Source: Polyangiaceae bacterium
Lineage (GTDB): Bacteria > Myxococcota_A > Polyangia > Polyangiales > Polyangiaceae
Direction of reading: 5' to 3'
NCBI GenBank assembly: GCA_019637265.1
Contig: JAHBVY010000007.1
Span: 1 to 64,000, forward strand
Length of the DNA stretch: 64,000 nt
Shown: piece by piece, positions 41,157 through 50,815 of the stretch
Numbering within the stretch: the stretch's first letter is position 1
How the letters are laid out: every line of letters starts with the position of its first letter
Made by a program: the position numbers and the translations under genes
Notes under the pieces: generated by a model
What the model was told of the DNA's origin: nothing
Databases searched by the model: none
The model's input: only the letters and a program-made list of their open reading frames with translations

Positions 41157-42695
41157 ATGACATCGCTCCGCGAAACGCCCGCGCTGCTCTGCCCGAGGCG
41201 CTATGCTGAGGGCCCCGAGCGCTCCATGTCTCGCCTCTCCCTGCTCGTCGATCTCGCCTCGCTCCTGTGCCGTGAGGTGGAGCTCGCGGCGCTGCTCGGC
41301 GCCGCTGGCGAGCGGGTGGCGGAGGCGCTCGGGGCGGATCGGGCGTCGATTTGGTTGGTGGACGCCGAGCGCGGCGATCTGGTGACCCACGTCGCGCTGT
41401 TCCCGGAGCTGCCCGCGCTTCGGTTACCGCTCGGGCGCGGCATCGCGGGCTACGTCGCCGAGCGGGGTGAGCCGGTGCGGGTGAGCGACGCGGAGCGCGA
41501 CCCGCGCTTCGACCCCACCAGCGACCGTGAGACGGGCTACCGCACCCGCACCATCTTGGCGACGCCGGTGCGCGAGGCGCCGAGCGCGCCGATCCGCGGC
41601 GTGCTGCAGGTGCTGAACAAAGAGGGCGGCGCCTTCGACGATGAGGACGAGCGCTACCTCAGCGCGCTGGGCGCGCAGCTCGGGCGCGCGCTGTCGCTCA
41701 CCACGCTGTGCCCCGCCGACGCGAGCCACCCAGGGCTCACCCTGCGCGGCCCGTTCAACCACATCGTGGGGCGCGGCGCCGCGATGTCCCCGGTGTACGA
41801 GCGCGTGGGGCGCGCGGCGGGCACCGACGCCTCCGTGCTGCTGCGCGGCGCGACGGGCACCGGCAAGGGCCTGATCGCCCGCGCGATCCACGTCAACTCA
41901 CGGCGTCAGACGGGGCCCTTCGTGGTGGTGGACTGCACCACCTTGCCGGCGCAGCTGGTGGAGAGCGAGCTGTTCGGCCACGAGCGCGGCGCGTTCACCG
42001 GGGCTGATCGTCGCGTGCCCGGCAAGGTGGAGCTCGCCAGCGGCGGCACGCTGCTGCTCGACGAAATAGGTGACTTGCCGCGTGAGAGCCAAGGCAAATT
42101 GCTGCGCCTGCTGCAAGATCGCGCCTTCGAGCGCGTGGGGGGCCGCGAGACGCTCAGCGCCGACGTGCGGGTGCTCGCCGCCACCCACCGCGACCTGGAG
42201 GCGATGGTGCGCTCGGGTACTTTCCGTGAGGATTTGTACTATCGCCTGAAGGTGGTGGAGCTCACCCTGCCCAGCTTGGAGGAGCGCGGCCCCGAGGACA
42301 TCGCGGCCCTGTGCCACCACTTCGCGCGGAAGAGCGCGGAGCGCCACCAGCGCCCGGAGCTTCAGCTCTCAGAGGACACCCTCGCGCGGCTGCTCAGGCG
42401 GCCTTGGCCCGGCAATGTGCGCGAGCTGGAGCACTGGATCGAGAGCGCCACGGTGCTGTCGATCGACGGGGAGCCGCCGCTCGAGCTGCTCGCGCCCGCG
42501 ACCCTCGCGAGCGGCGCCGACCTGAGCGTCAAGGCACCTGATGAGATCCCACCTGGCCTCAGCCTCGCGGAGGCGAGTCGGCGCTACGCCGCGCGCTGCC
42601 TCGAGCGCTGCCAGGGGAACCGCTCCGAGGCCGCGCGCGAGCTTCAGATCAGCCGCAACACCTTGGCGCGGCTGCTCGCGGGGCGATCGCAATGA
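41157..42695 (+). CDS. Sigma-54-dependent transcriptional activator with GAF domain
   Basis: Residues about 30-180 form a GAF sensor domain ([18 protein letters not shown] ... [20 protein letters not shown]). The AAA+ activator domain has Walker A GATGTGKG (231-238), the sigma-54 contact loop GAFTGA (278-283), Walker [11 protein letters not shown] (298-307) and [15 protein letters not shown] Fis-type helix-turn-helix closes the protein ([19 protein letters not shown]). ATG 41226, with TATGCT at 41202-41207, is an alternative start that removes 23 residues. The ligand of the GAF domain is unknown. A symmetrical hairpin terminator follows at 42739. Confidence 0.93.
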   Translation: MTSLRETPALLCPRRYAEGPERSMSRLSLLVDLASLLCREVELAALLGAAGERVAEALGADRASIWLVDAERGDLVTHVALFPELPALRLPLGRGIAGYVAERGEPVRVSDAERDPRFDPTSDRETGYRTRTILATPVREAPSAPIRGVLQVLNKEGGAFDDEDERYLSALGAQLGRALSLTTLCPADASHPGLTLRGPFNHIVGRGAAMSPVYERVGRAAGTDASVLLRGATGTGKGLIARAIHVNSRRQTGPFVVVDCTTLPAQLVESELFGHERGAFTGADRRVPGKVELASGGTLLLDEIGDLPRESQGKLLRLLQDRAFERVGGRETLSADVRVLAATHRDLEAMVRSGTFREDLYYRLKVVELTLPSLEERGPEDIAALCHHFARKSAERHQRPELQLSEDTLARLLRRPWPGNVRELEHWIESATVLSIDGEPPLELLAPATLASGADLSVKAPDEIPPGLSLAEASRRYAARCLERCQGNRSEAARELQISRNTLARLLAGRSQ

Positions 42696-42738
42696 GCGGT
42701 GGCTCGGCTACGCGCGGGCGGACGCAACAAGACAGCGC

Positions 42739-42759
42739 CTCTGTCTGATTTAGACAGAG
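42739..42759. terminator. Bidirectional hairpin between convergent genes
   Basis: CTCTGTCT-GATTT-AGACAGAG, a perfect 8-bp stem of moderate GC content, between the sigma-54 activator and the convergent TPR gene. No T tract, but the location fits a shared terminator. Confidence 0.55.
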
Positions 42760-42772
42760 ACACTGCTCAAAT

Positions 42773-42836
42773 AGCCTGCAACGCAAAGGGCTTGCGGCTC
42801 AAACGGCCTGCAGCTCAAATGGCCTGCAGCTCAAAC
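42773..42836 (+). repeat. 16-bp tandem repeat, four copies, at the 3' end of the TPR gene
   Basis: Units start at 42773, 42789, 42805 and 42821; the last two are GGCCTGCAGCTCAAA(T/C), the first two diverged. The array extends six bases into the stop end of the TPR gene. Confidence 0.8.
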
Positions 42837-45800
42837 GGCAGAGCTCAACGCGCGGCCCAGCTCGGCGGCGCGCGCCGGATCGATGGACTCCAGCGTGTAG
42901 CGCTGCTGCTCCGCCGCTTGCACGTTGCCGGCGCGCGCGAAGCACAGCCCCAGCTCGAACAGCACCTCCGGGTTGCGCGGCGAGAGGCGGAGCGCGTGCT
43001 GATAGGGGATCACCGCCTCCGCGTAGCTCCCGAGGCGCGCCAGGGTGGAGGCGAGCTTGAGCTGCGAAGCCAGGTCATTCGGCCTGAGCAGCGCCACCTG
43101 GCGCAGCGCGGCGACCGCCTCCTCCAAGCGGCCCAGCTGCAGCAAGATGCGGCTCATGTTGGCGTAGATGTCTGGATCTTCCAGGCCCAGCTCCTGGGTG
43201 GCGGCGTACGCCGCGAGGCTCTCCTCCAGGCGCCCCACCCGCATGTAGACGAAGCCGAGCGCCGCCCGCAGCACGCCGTCCTTCGGTGAGGCCGCGACGG
43301 CCGCCTCGAGCTCGCGCGTCGCCTCCACGTCACGCCCCAGGTGCGTGAGCGCCAGGCCGAGGCCAGTGCGCGCCGCGACCAGCGTCGGGTCCAGCGCGAT
43401 CGCCTTGCGGAACGCCTCGATCGCCTCCGAGTGACGCCCGCTCGCGCTGAGCAGCGCCGCGCGCTGGCGGTGCAAGTCGGCCTCCTCCGGCGTGACCTCC
43501 AGCGCTCGATCCAAGAAGGTGAGCGCCGTCTTCGGATCACCCAGCGCCGTGTGGCAGCGGGACAGCTCGAGCAGCGCCTCCACCTGACGCTCGTCTTGCG
43601 TGAGCGCCTCCGTGAGCCGCGCGAGCGCCTCCGTGTGGCGCCCGGCGCGGCTCAGGTTGCGCCCCAACGCGAGCTGCACCGACTGGCTCCGCGGCTGACG
43701 CGCGAGCAGCGCCTCATAGGTCGCCACCGCCTGATCGTGACGCCCAGCGCGCTCGCTGCTCTCGCCTAAAATCTCGTGCGCCTCCACGTCGAGCGGGGAG
43801 AGCTCGAGCGCGGCGCGCGCCTCGAGCGCAGCCACGTCGAAGCGCGACAGATCGAGGTAGGCGCGCGCCAGCTGGACGTGCGGGCGCACGGCGCCGGGCT
43901 CCGCCTTCACCACGCGCTCGAGCCACGTCGCCGCCTCCCGTGAGTGCCCCTGACCCAGGTGCAGCTCGGCCAGCTGGTACGGCACCCCGGGCAGCGCAGG
44001 GTCGAGCTCCAGCGCGCCCTCGAACGCCTCGATCGCCGCCGGGAGCCGCCCGGCGCCGAGCCGCGCCTCACCGAGCTGGAGGCGCAGCGCGGCGACGTCG
44101 GGCGCGATGCGCACCAGCTCCTCCAGCTGCTCGATGTGCTCCGCCTCGCGCTCGGTGCGCTCGTACGCCGAGGCCAGCTGCGCGCGCACCACGCGGCTGT
44201 TGCTGTCGGCGAGCAGCGCGGTGCGGAGCGGCTGGATCGCCTCCTCGAAGCGCCCGCTGCGGATCAGCAGGCCGCCCAGCTCCGCGAACAGCGCGGCCTC
44301 GTCCGGCGACTGCTCCGTGGCGCGCTGGAGCTCGGTGATGGCGTCCGGCAGGCGCTCGAGCGCCACGTAGCTCCGCGCCAGGCCCTGGCGCGCCTTCACG
44401 TCGCTCGGCATCACCGTGAGCAGCTGGCGGCGCGCCTGCACCGCGCTCCGGTGGTCCCCCACCTGCTCGAAGCACTCCGCCGCCAAGCGGAAGGCCGGCG
44501 CGTGATCTGGAACCAGGCGGGTCGCCTGACGGAAGTGATTCGCCGCCTCTTGAATGCGCCCGAGCGTCATCAAGGCGCTGCCCAGCTCGAAGTGGGCGCG
44601 GCCATCATCCGGGAGCCTGACGACCACCTCCGCGAGGTGCTGAGCCGCCTCCTCCGCGCGCCCGGCGGTGCGCAGCAGCTCACCCAGGTCGAGGCGCAGG
44701 TACGCCTCCTCAGGGGCGTTCGCCAGCGCCGCCGAGAGCGTCTCGATCGCCTCAGGGGTGCGACCGAGCGCCTTCAGGGAGCTGCCGAGGTGACGCGCCA
44801 CCTCGGTGTTGTCGGGCTGCACCCACTGCACCTTCTCGAAGCACTCCACCGCCTCTTCATGGCGACCACCTTGCGCGTGCACCTGGCCCAGCCCCAAGAG
44901 CAGCTCCGGGTTGTTCGCGTCCACCTTGAGACCGCGGCGCAGGGTCAGCTCGGCGGCGTCGTGATCACCCTCCGCCACCTGCGCCAGCGCGAGTTGGGCG
45001 ATGGTGCTGACGTCCTCCGGGCGCTGCGCCGCGGTGCGCTTCAGGGTGTCGATGGCTTGATGCGTGTCCCCGAGCACGCGCTGTGAGGTGCCGAGGTGAG
45101 CGAGCACGTCGAGATCGTCCGGGCGCACCGCGAGCGCCGCGCGGAACTGCTCGATCGCCAGGGGGTGCTCCCCGAGCTTCTGGTGGCTGAGGCCGAGCGC
45201 CACGAGCACGTCGAAGTCCCCAGTGCACAGCTTGGCTGACTGCTGCAGCGCGGCGACCGCCTCCCGGTGGCGCGCCAAGGCGCGGAACGCCTCACCCAGG
45301 CGGTGGTGCCCCACGGCGAGCTCCGGGCGCAGCTCCGTCGTGCGCTGGAGCGGCGCGAGCGCCTCCTGGTGGCGCCCGAGATCACACAGGATGATCCCCA
45401 GCTGCAGCAGCGCGTCGGGGTTGTCCGGCCGCACCTCGAGGGAGCGGCGGTAGGCGTCGAGCGCGCGCTCCCGATCGCCTTGCTCCAGTTGATGGTCAGC
45501 GAAGGTGACGAGCACGTCGGGGTCGCGCGGATCGATCTCCACCGCGCGCGACAGCGCGCGGGCAGCTTCTTCCTTGCGGTTGAGCTTGCCGTAGGCCACG
45601 CCCAAGTTCGCCCAGGCGAACCCGAGGCGCGGATCGAGGGTGGTCGCCGCCTCGAGCTCCGCCGCGGCCTCGATGTACTTGTGGAGCGCGCTCTGGGCCG
45701 CGCCGAGCCCCGCGCGGCCGAGGGCGTTGTCCGGCATCAGCTCGAGGCCGGCCTCGAAGGCCTCGGTGGCGAGCTCGGGCCGCCTGAGGCGCAGCAGCAC

Positions 45801-46604
45801 CTGACCGTGCTCCACCGCCAGCGCGGCGTCCTCCCGGCTCAGCGCGCGCGCGCGGGCGTAGGCCTCGGCCGCCTGATCGTCACGGCCCAGCTGCTTGCAT
45901 ATCCGCGCGGATTCATTCGCCGCCTCCACCAGGCTGGGGTCGAGCTTCAGCGCGTGCTCGTAGGCGAGCAGCGCCGGCTCCGGCCGCCCCAGGGCGCGCT
46001 CGGCGCGCGCGCGCTGCTGCCAAGCCTCCAGGCAGCCTTGGTCGAGCGCGATCGCGCGCTCCATCCAGACGATGAGCTCCTCGTGTCGCTGAAGCGTGGC
46101 GAGCGAGCGCCCCAGCTCGAGCACCAAGGCGAGCTCGGGCTGGGTCATCAGCGCGCCCTCGTAGGCGAGCACGGCGAGCTCGTGCTGCCCCAGCTCGGCG
46201 CGCAGCCGAGCCGCGGCGATCAAGAGCGCGTTTTGACCCGGCTCGATGCGGATCGCCCGATCGTAAGCCTCGACGGCGCGCTCGTGCTCCCCCCGCTGAG
46301 CCGCCGTCTCCGCCAGCTGCACCAGGGCCTCGAAGTGATCGGGCTTGTGCTCGGTGCAAGCGGTGAAGGCCGCCGCGGCCTCCTCGCTGTGCCCCAGCTC
46401 GCGCGCCACCAGCCCGAGCTGATACTGCGCGTCCACGTGGTCGGGCTTGTGCTTCACGGAGCGCCGGAAGGCCTCCAATGCCTCCTCCGGCCGCCCCATC
46501 CGCACCAGCGTCTTCCCCAGGTGAAATCGCTTCCACGGGTCGTTCGGGTGCAGCATGAGCTGAGTCTTCAGGCGATCCAGCGTCTCCTCGAGTACCTCGC
46601 TCAT
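42831..46604 (-). CDS. Very long tetratricopeptide-repeat protein, 1257 aa
   Basis: Almost the whole protein is TPR units of 34 residues, roughly 35 of them, with the canonical W/L-G-Y-A-F-A-P spacing (for example AWYQLGLVARELGHSEEAAA-like and ALLQLGIILCDLGRHQEALA). No signal peptide, membrane segment or catalytic domain is visible, so it is a cytosolic scaffold. ATG 46604 (MSEVLEETLDRLKTQL) is chosen because it opens the first unit and has TAGCCT eight bases upstream. It lies next to the T6SS-related genes on the same strand, but its partners are not inferable. Confidence 0.9.
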   Translation of the reverse strand: MSEVLEETLDRLKTQLMLHPNDPWKRFHLGKTLVRMGRPEEALEAFRRSVKHKPDHVDAQYQLGLVARELGHSEEAAAAFTACTEHKPDHFEALVQLAETAAQRGEHERAVEAYDRAIRIEPGQNALLIAAARLRAELGQHELAVLAYEGALMTQPELALVLELGRSLATLQRHEELIVWMERAIALDQGCLEAWQQRARAERALGRPEPALLAYEHALKLDPSLVEAANESARICKQLGRDDQAAEAYARARALSREDAALAVEHGQVLLRLRRPELATEAFEAGLELMPDNALGRAGLGAAQSALHKYIEAAAELEAATTLDPRLGFAWANLGVAYGKLNRKEEAARALSRAVEIDPRDPDVLVTFADHQLEQGDRERALDAYRRSLEVRPDNPDALLQLGIILCDLGRHQEALAPLQRTTELRPELAVGHHRLGEAFRALARHREAVAALQQSAKLCTGDFDVLVALGLSHQKLGEHPLAIEQFRAALAVRPDDLDVLAHLGTSQRVLGDTHQAIDTLKRTAAQRPEDVSTIAQLALAQVAEGDHDAAELTLRRGLKVDANNPELLLGLGQVHAQGGRHEEAVECFEKVQWVQPDNTEVARHLGSSLKALGRTPEAIETLSAALANAPEEAYLRLDLGELLRTAGRAEEAAQHLAEVVVRLPDDGRAHFELGSALMTLGRIQEAANHFRQATRLVPDHAPAFRLAAECFEQVGDHRSAVQARRQLLTVMPSDVKARQGLARSYVALERLPDAITELQRATEQSPDEAALFAELGGLLIRSGRFEEAIQPLRTALLADSNSRVVRAQLASAYERTEREAEHIEQLEELVRIAPDVAALRLQLGEARLGAGRLPAAIEAFEGALELDPALPGVPYQLAELHLGQGHSREAATWLERVVKAEPGAVRPHVQLARAYLDLSRFDVAALEARAALELSPLDVEAHEILGESSERAGRHDQAVATYEALLARQPRSQSVQLALGRNLSRAGRHTEALARLTEALTQDERQVEALLELSRCHTALGDPKTALTFLDRALEVTPEEADLHRQRAALLSASGRHSEAIEAFRKAIALDPTLVAARTGLGLALTHLGRDVEATRELEAAVAASPKDGVLRAALGFVYMRVGRLEESLAAYAATQELGLEDPDIYANMSRILLQLGRLEEAVAALRQVALLRPNDLASQLKLASTLARLGSYAEAVIPYQHALRLSPRNPEVLFELGLCFARAGNVQAAEQQRYTLESIDPARAAELGRALSSAV

Positions 46605-46612
46605 CGGTGCGA

Positions 46613-46618
46613 AGGCTA
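46613..46618 (-). promoter_or_regulatory. TANNNT box (TAGCCT) 8 nt before ATG 46604
   Basis: Minus-strand TAGCCT before the TPR gene; no Shine-Dalgarno site. It suggests the TPR gene is transcribed separately from the T6SS genes upstream. Confidence 0.45.
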
Positions 46619-46728
46619 CCTGAAGTCTCGCCGCCCGGGGCACTCCATCCGCCACCCGAACGCGCCTTGGCAGCGCAGCTCACTGGCGACTGGCAGGGAC
46701 TGTGGTGCCTGCCCGCGCGCCCCGGCTC

Positions 46729-46755
46729 TACCAACCCCCAATCCCCCCACCCCCC
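46729..46755 (+). repeat. Dispersed C-rich motif
   Basis: TACCAACCCCCAATCCCCCC followed by ACCCCCC, in the gap between the TPR gene and the small lipoprotein. Confidence 0.5.
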
Positions 46756-46786
46756 ATGGACCTTCGAGGTCTTCACGGGAGCAGCG

Positions 46787-47098
46787 TCAGCGGAACGGGC
46801 AGTGCCCGCTGGGACAGCTCTCGCGATCGTGGAACGCGTAGCGCTCGCGCTTGCCGCAACCCACGGCCTCGTAGTGGTCGTCACCCAGGTAGGTGACGCG
46901 GATCGCCCGCTCGTCGCAGCGAAACTCCTCGGCGGCGGCAGAGCGTACGAGCCCGTCGGTCGTGGTGCACCCCCAAGCCCCGAGCGCGCCGAAGAGCACG
47001 CACCAGCGCCTCAGGCGGGAGCCGGTGCGCCTGGGGCGATCGATTGGCTCCCTAGCGCGCCGCGTCGCGCGGCCTCGATGGATGCGTCGTGGCTCCAC
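46787..47098 (-). CDS. Small Cys-containing lipoprotein, 103 aa
   Basis: A basic N terminus and hydrophobic WCVLFGALGAWGC give a lipobox with Cys44. The mature region EEFRCDERAIRVTYLGDDHY and EAVGCGKRERYAFHDRESC follows a short Cys-containing domain that I have seen repeatedly in myxobacterial lipoproteins (F-x-C ... Y-x-A-x-GCG ... Y-x-C pattern). Start is GTG 47098; the signal could begin later. It follows the SH3 gene by 49 bases and may end the T6SS minus-strand operon. Confidence 0.6.
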   Translation of the reverse strand: MEPRRIHRGRATRRAREPIDRPRRTGSRLRRWCVLFGALGAWGCTTTDGLVRSAAAEEFRCDERAIRVTYLGDDHYEAVGCGKRERYAFHDRESCPSGHCPFR

Positions 47099-47147
47099 GT
47101 TCAGCGCTCGCTCTCACTCTCGCGGATACCGTCAGTTATGCTGTCAA

Positions 47148-47867
47148 TTAGCGGTACTCACCGCCGAAGGGGCGCACGTACTTGCTGTAGACGAAGCCCT
47201 CGGTCCCCTTCAAGTCACCCTCGATGACCTGCACGAACTGCCACTTACCGAAGCGGTTGACCACCTTCAGCTGGGTGCCGTCAGGGAGCTTGCCGAGCAG
47301 GGTCGCCTCCCGCGTGGGGCGTGAGCGCAGCGCCAGGTAAGGCTCCTTGTCGGTCGCGGTGCCGAACACCTCGTGCACCACCGCCGCGGGGCTCGGCTGA
47401 AAGAAGCCAGCAGGCAGCGAGGGGACGTCGTTCGGGGCACCCGCGGGGGACGCGGCGGGCACCTCACCAGGTGCGCCGGGGGTGACCGAGCTGGGCGTGA
47501 CTGAGCCAGGCGTGACCGCGCCGGGCGTGATGCCTGCCCCAGTACCTGATGCGTTCGTCGCCGCGGCGACGTCGGGGGATGGGTTGGGGGTTGGGGGGGG
47601 CAGCTCCACCGCGGCGCCGCCCGTCTCTCGCGCGCGATCCACGCCCTGTGACTCGGGGAGCCGCAGCGGATCATCGGAGGGGGTGCGCACGGTGTGCCAG
47701 ATCACCGCCACCGCGAGGCACAGCGCCGCCCCCACCAGGCTGAGCGCACCCAGCAGATGCAACAGATCGGCCAGCGGGCCTCGATCGGAGGCGGTCATCG
47801 CCAAAAAGCGGTTCAGTCGGGCCTGACCAGGGGTGCCAGGATCTTGCGGAGCCAGGTAGGACGACAC
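47148..47867 (-). CDS. Membrane-anchored SH3 domain protein, 239 aa
   Basis: A cytoplasmic N terminus, one membrane segment (about 37-58, LLGALSLVGAALCLAVAVIW), a Pro/Thr/Gly/Val linker with pentapeptide repeats (TPGAVTPGSVTPSSVTPG) and a C-terminal bacterial SH3 domain (about 166-236; YLALRSRPTREATLLGKLPD, KWQFVQVIEGD, GFVYSKYVRPF). Bacterial SH3 domains usually bind peptidoglycan or peptides. It is 90 bases downstream of tssM on the same strand, so it may serve the secretion apparatus at the cell wall. GTG 47867 has GGGAG upstream. Confidence 0.8.
   Translation of the reverse strand: MSSYLAPQDPGTPGQARLNRFLAMTASDRGPLADLLHLLGALSLVGAALCLAVAVIWHTVRTPSDDPLRLPESQGVDRARETGGAAVELPPPTPNPSPDVAAATNASGTGAGITPGAVTPGSVTPSSVTPGAPGEVPAASPAGAPNDVPSLPAGFFQPSPAAVVHEVFGTATDKEPYLALRSRPTREATLLGKLPDGTQLKVVNRFGKWQFVQVIEGDLKGTEGFVYSKYVRPFGGEYR
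47574..47601 (+). repeat. Dispersed motif forming a four-tract G-quadruplex candidate
   Basis: Four G tracts in a row (GGGGGATGGGTTGGGGGTT then eight G) lie antisense to the SH3 gene, encoding PPPTPNPSP on the minus strand. The tail CACCGCGGCGCC matches that of the copy at 37961. Confidence 0.6.
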
Positions 47868-47957
47868 GGCTCCCGACGCTTACCCGACTCACCCGAGCTG
47901 GCCCAGAAAACCGCTCGGCGCGGCCACCCAAGGGAAGGGAGCCGCACCCGCGCGGCC

Positions 47958-50795
47958 TCAGTAGCGAGAGGGACGGCGCACGCCGGAGCGGAGCAGCGGC
48001 TGCACCAAGAGCGGCTCGAGCATCGGACGCGTGTAGGCGTCTTGCGTCTCGAGCAGGCGCATCGTCCCGCGCAGCGCGGTCTCGTAGTCCGGCGCCATCT
48101 CACGCTTGGTCGCCATCGGCGCGTCCTGATCGAGGAGCTTCCCTTGCAGCGCCGTGAGGAACCCCACGTAGTCCGAGAGACCTTGAGGCGTCGCGTCGCT
48201 CTTCCCGCGCGGCGGCGCGCCGAACTGCAAGAGCGGCAGGAAGGCGCCCTCCATCGGCGAGAGCGGCGCCGCCGGCGGCTGCGAGCTGCCCTGCGGGCCG
48301 AGCTGCACCCCCGCCCGACCGAGCCGGAGCTTGCCCGAGACGTTGGCGACCATCTGCCGCTTGCGCTGCTCCCACACCTTGCGCGCCGCGCGGGACATCT
48401 CCCCCTCCTCCACGTGGATGCGGCTGTGCTCCGCCAGGCCGCGGATGAGGCGCAGGTAAGGCCAATCCGGCTCGGTCAGCACCTCGTACATGATCTTCGC
48501 CTCCGCGTCGTTCTTCGGAGACGCCACCTGGATATCGAGGAACAGCTCGCGCCAGCTCTCTTGGTAGCGCGTGAAGTAGCGGTCGCTGAGGTCATCCATC
48601 ATCTTGTCGGTGACCTTCTCGTTGACCTCACCGCCGCCCTCCGCGAGCACCCAGACCTCCCGCTCCAGCTGATCGCGCTGCGATACGAGCACCTTCTTGA
48701 TCAGGTTGTACCCGTCCTTCTTGTAGGCCCCGCTCACCTCCACCCCCTTCTTGGCGGTGATGTACTTGGCGGAGGGGCCGTAGATGTAGTCATCCAAGCG
48801 GACGGGGACCACCTGCGTGTGGGCGTCACGCACCAGGTTGCTGTAGAGCCGGTCCAGGCGCGGCGTCTCCAGCAGCTTCTTCCGAGCGGCGTCGATCAGC
48901 TGGCTGTCGTGGTCCCAAGGGCGCGCCTGGTTGCTCTTCACCAGCTCGAGGTAGGCGCGCGCGTGCGGGACCAGCAGCGCCGCGTCCTTGTCTGGCTCCG
49001 CCGAGCGGAGCGCCTTGGCCCAGTAGCGCGCGACCTCCTCCGACGCCCAAGCGACGTCCAGGTGCCCGACCTCCCCGAGCATCAGGTAGAGCTTCAGCTG
49101 GTCGTATTGACGGATGAAGTTGCCGTCGTCCGCGCCGGCGACCTGGAAGGCGCGGAGCTGCGCTTCGAGCTCGGGCCGCGTCGGCACGGTGAAGCCCTTG
49201 TGCATCTGCTCGACGTACACGGCGCGCACCGGGGCCACGAGGCCGCTCCCAGCATACATGCCCCAGCGCATCCCATAGGGCGCGCCGTCCTTCTCCCAGC
49301 CCTCCAGCTGGGTCAGCACCTGGCGCAGCTTGTCGAGGCGGGCGACCTTCTGGGTGAGGGGCGATTTGTCGGTCCACTGGATGGCGCTCGCGTCTCGAGT
49401 CACCTCACTCACGCGGTTCACCAAGGCCAGGTTGCGGCCGAAGGTGACCGCGGCGGGCACCACGATGCTCAGCGCCACGAACAAACAACCCGCGGCGAAC
49501 CCCGCGCGCAAGATCGCGCGGCGGCGCCGCTGCGCGTCGGTGTGGGCCGCCACGTTTGCATCTGGAAACACCACACGGCGGAACAGATCGGTGACGAAGT
49601 AGCTCTTCGCCTCGAGCTGTTGGAGCTCCGCGCCGGGCGCGGCCGGCAGCCCGAAGGCGCTCGCCATGCGGCCGATCATGCGCGACACGGGGTTGCCCTC
49701 TTGGGTGCCGCTCGTGAAGTAGAAGCCACGCAGCACCGGCGTGCCCTGGAACCGGTTCGGCTCGAACAGCTGGGCGGTGAAGGTGGTCAGGTTCTCTTGT
49801 AGCGTCTGAAACTCGACGGGGAACTGGAGGATCTTCTGGCGCGCCGGGAAGCTCCGGCTGTGCCCGATGCGTCGCAGCGCCGCGGCGTGCAGCACCTTCA
49901 CCAGCTGCTCGAACTCCCGCGTGAACTCCGCCGCCACGTTGGGCTCGCCCTTCCCCAAAGGGAAGGTGGCCCCCACGATCTGGTCGCGCTCGCTCATGCG
50001 GAGATCGCCGAACATCTCCACGAAGCCGCCGATGAGATCCGTCTTGGTGAACATCACGTACACCGGGATCACCATCTCGAGCCGAGTCATCAGCTCATCC
50101 ACGCGGGCCCTGAGGCGCCGCGCCATCTCGATGATCTGGTCTTCTCGCGCGTCGATCAAGTCAGTCACGCTGACCGCGACCAACACGCCGTTGAGCGGCC
50201 GCTTGCTGCGGAAGCGCTTGAGCAGGTTCAGGAACGCGCCCCACTCCTCGAGATCGTCCTGCTCCGTCGCGTAGCGGCCCGCGGTGTCGAGCAAGATCGC
50301 GTCGTTCGTGAACCACCAGTCGCAGTTGCGAGTGCCGCCGACGCCGCGCATCCCCCCCTGCTCAGGGTTGAAGGCGAAGTTCAGCCCCGATTTCTTCAAG
50401 GCGGTCGTCTTGCCGGAGCCAGGCGGGCCGATGATCATGTACCAGGGCAGCGCGTAGAGCGCCTGGCTGCCCTTCCCGCCGCCGAGCTTGCTGCTGCGGA
50501 GCGCGGCGATGCCCTGCTCCATCTGCTGCCTGAGCTCCAAGATCTCCGCGCGGCGATCGGGCCGCGCGTAGGCGGCCTGCTGCTCGCTCTGCTTCAAGAT
50601 CTCGGCCTCGAAGGCGCGCGCGGCGCGCGACGCCCGGAGCCGCCGCAGGCCCACCACCGTGGCGACGACGAGCGCCACCAGGAAGCTTGCCAACACACGC
50701 CAGCCCACCCCAATGTGGAGGTCGAACCAGCCCGCGACCCAGCTCCCGAGCCAGATCAGCGACAGCGCCACGATGGCGAACATCCAAACCCACAT
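47958..50795 (-). CDS. tssM: Type VI secretion system membrane protein TssM (IcmF)
   Basis: Inner-membrane ATPase-like component that with TssJ and TssL forms the T6SS membrane complex. Two N-terminal transmembrane helices (3-22 and 31-50), Walker A GPPGSGKT (123-130), Walker B AILLDTAGRY (about 160-169), the IcmF motif NGVLVAVSVTDL and a third membrane helix near 440-460 (FAAGCLFVALSIVVPAAVTF). The periplasmic region is shorter than in enterobacterial TssM (945 versus about 1100-1200 residues). ATG 50795 follows GAGGGGT. Upstream are the NTPase-like and kinase genes; tssL, tssK and the sheath genes must lie outside the window. Confidence 0.93.
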   Translation of the reverse strand: MWVWMFAIVALSLIWLGSWVAGWFDLHIGVGWRVLASFLVALVVATVVGLRRLRASRAARAFEAEILKQSEQQAAYARPDRRAEILELRQQMEQGIAALRSSKLGGGKGSQALYALPWYMIIGPPGSGKTTALKKSGLNFAFNPEQGGMRGVGGTRNCDWWFTNDAILLDTAGRYATEQDDLEEWGAFLNLLKRFRSKRPLNGVLVAVSVTDLIDAREDQIIEMARRLRARVDELMTRLEMVIPVYVMFTKTDLIGGFVEMFGDLRMSERDQIVGATFPLGKGEPNVAAEFTREFEQLVKVLHAAALRRIGHSRSFPARQKILQFPVEFQTLQENLTTFTAQLFEPNRFQGTPVLRGFYFTSGTQEGNPVSRMIGRMASAFGLPAAPGAELQQLEAKSYFVTDLFRRVVFPDANVAAHTDAQRRRRAILRAGFAAGCLFVALSIVVPAAVTFGRNLALVNRVSEVTRDASAIQWTDKSPLTQKVARLDKLRQVLTQLEGWEKDGAPYGMRWGMYAGSGLVAPVRAVYVEQMHKGFTVPTRPELEAQLRAFQVAGADDGNFIRQYDQLKLYLMLGEVGHLDVAWASEEVARYWAKALRSAEPDKDAALLVPHARAYLELVKSNQARPWDHDSQLIDAARKKLLETPRLDRLYSNLVRDAHTQVVPVRLDDYIYGPSAKYITAKKGVEVSGAYKKDGYNLIKKVLVSQRDQLEREVWVLAEGGGEVNEKVTDKMMDDLSDRYFTRYQESWRELFLDIQVASPKNDAEAKIMYEVLTEPDWPYLRLIRGLAEHSRIHVEEGEMSRAARKVWEQRKRQMVANVSGKLRLGRAGVQLGPQGSSQPPAAPLSPMEGAFLPLLQFGAPPRGKSDATPQGLSDYVGFLTALQGKLLDQDAPMATKREMAPDYETALRGTMRLLETQDAYTRPMLEPLLVQPLLRSGVRRPSRY

Positions 50796-50815
50796 ATCGC
50801 TACCCCTCGCCCACC

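Noticed and set aside
47694..49802. 702-codon plus-strand ORF opposite tssM
   Set aside because: Antisense shadow; TssM motifs are unambiguous.
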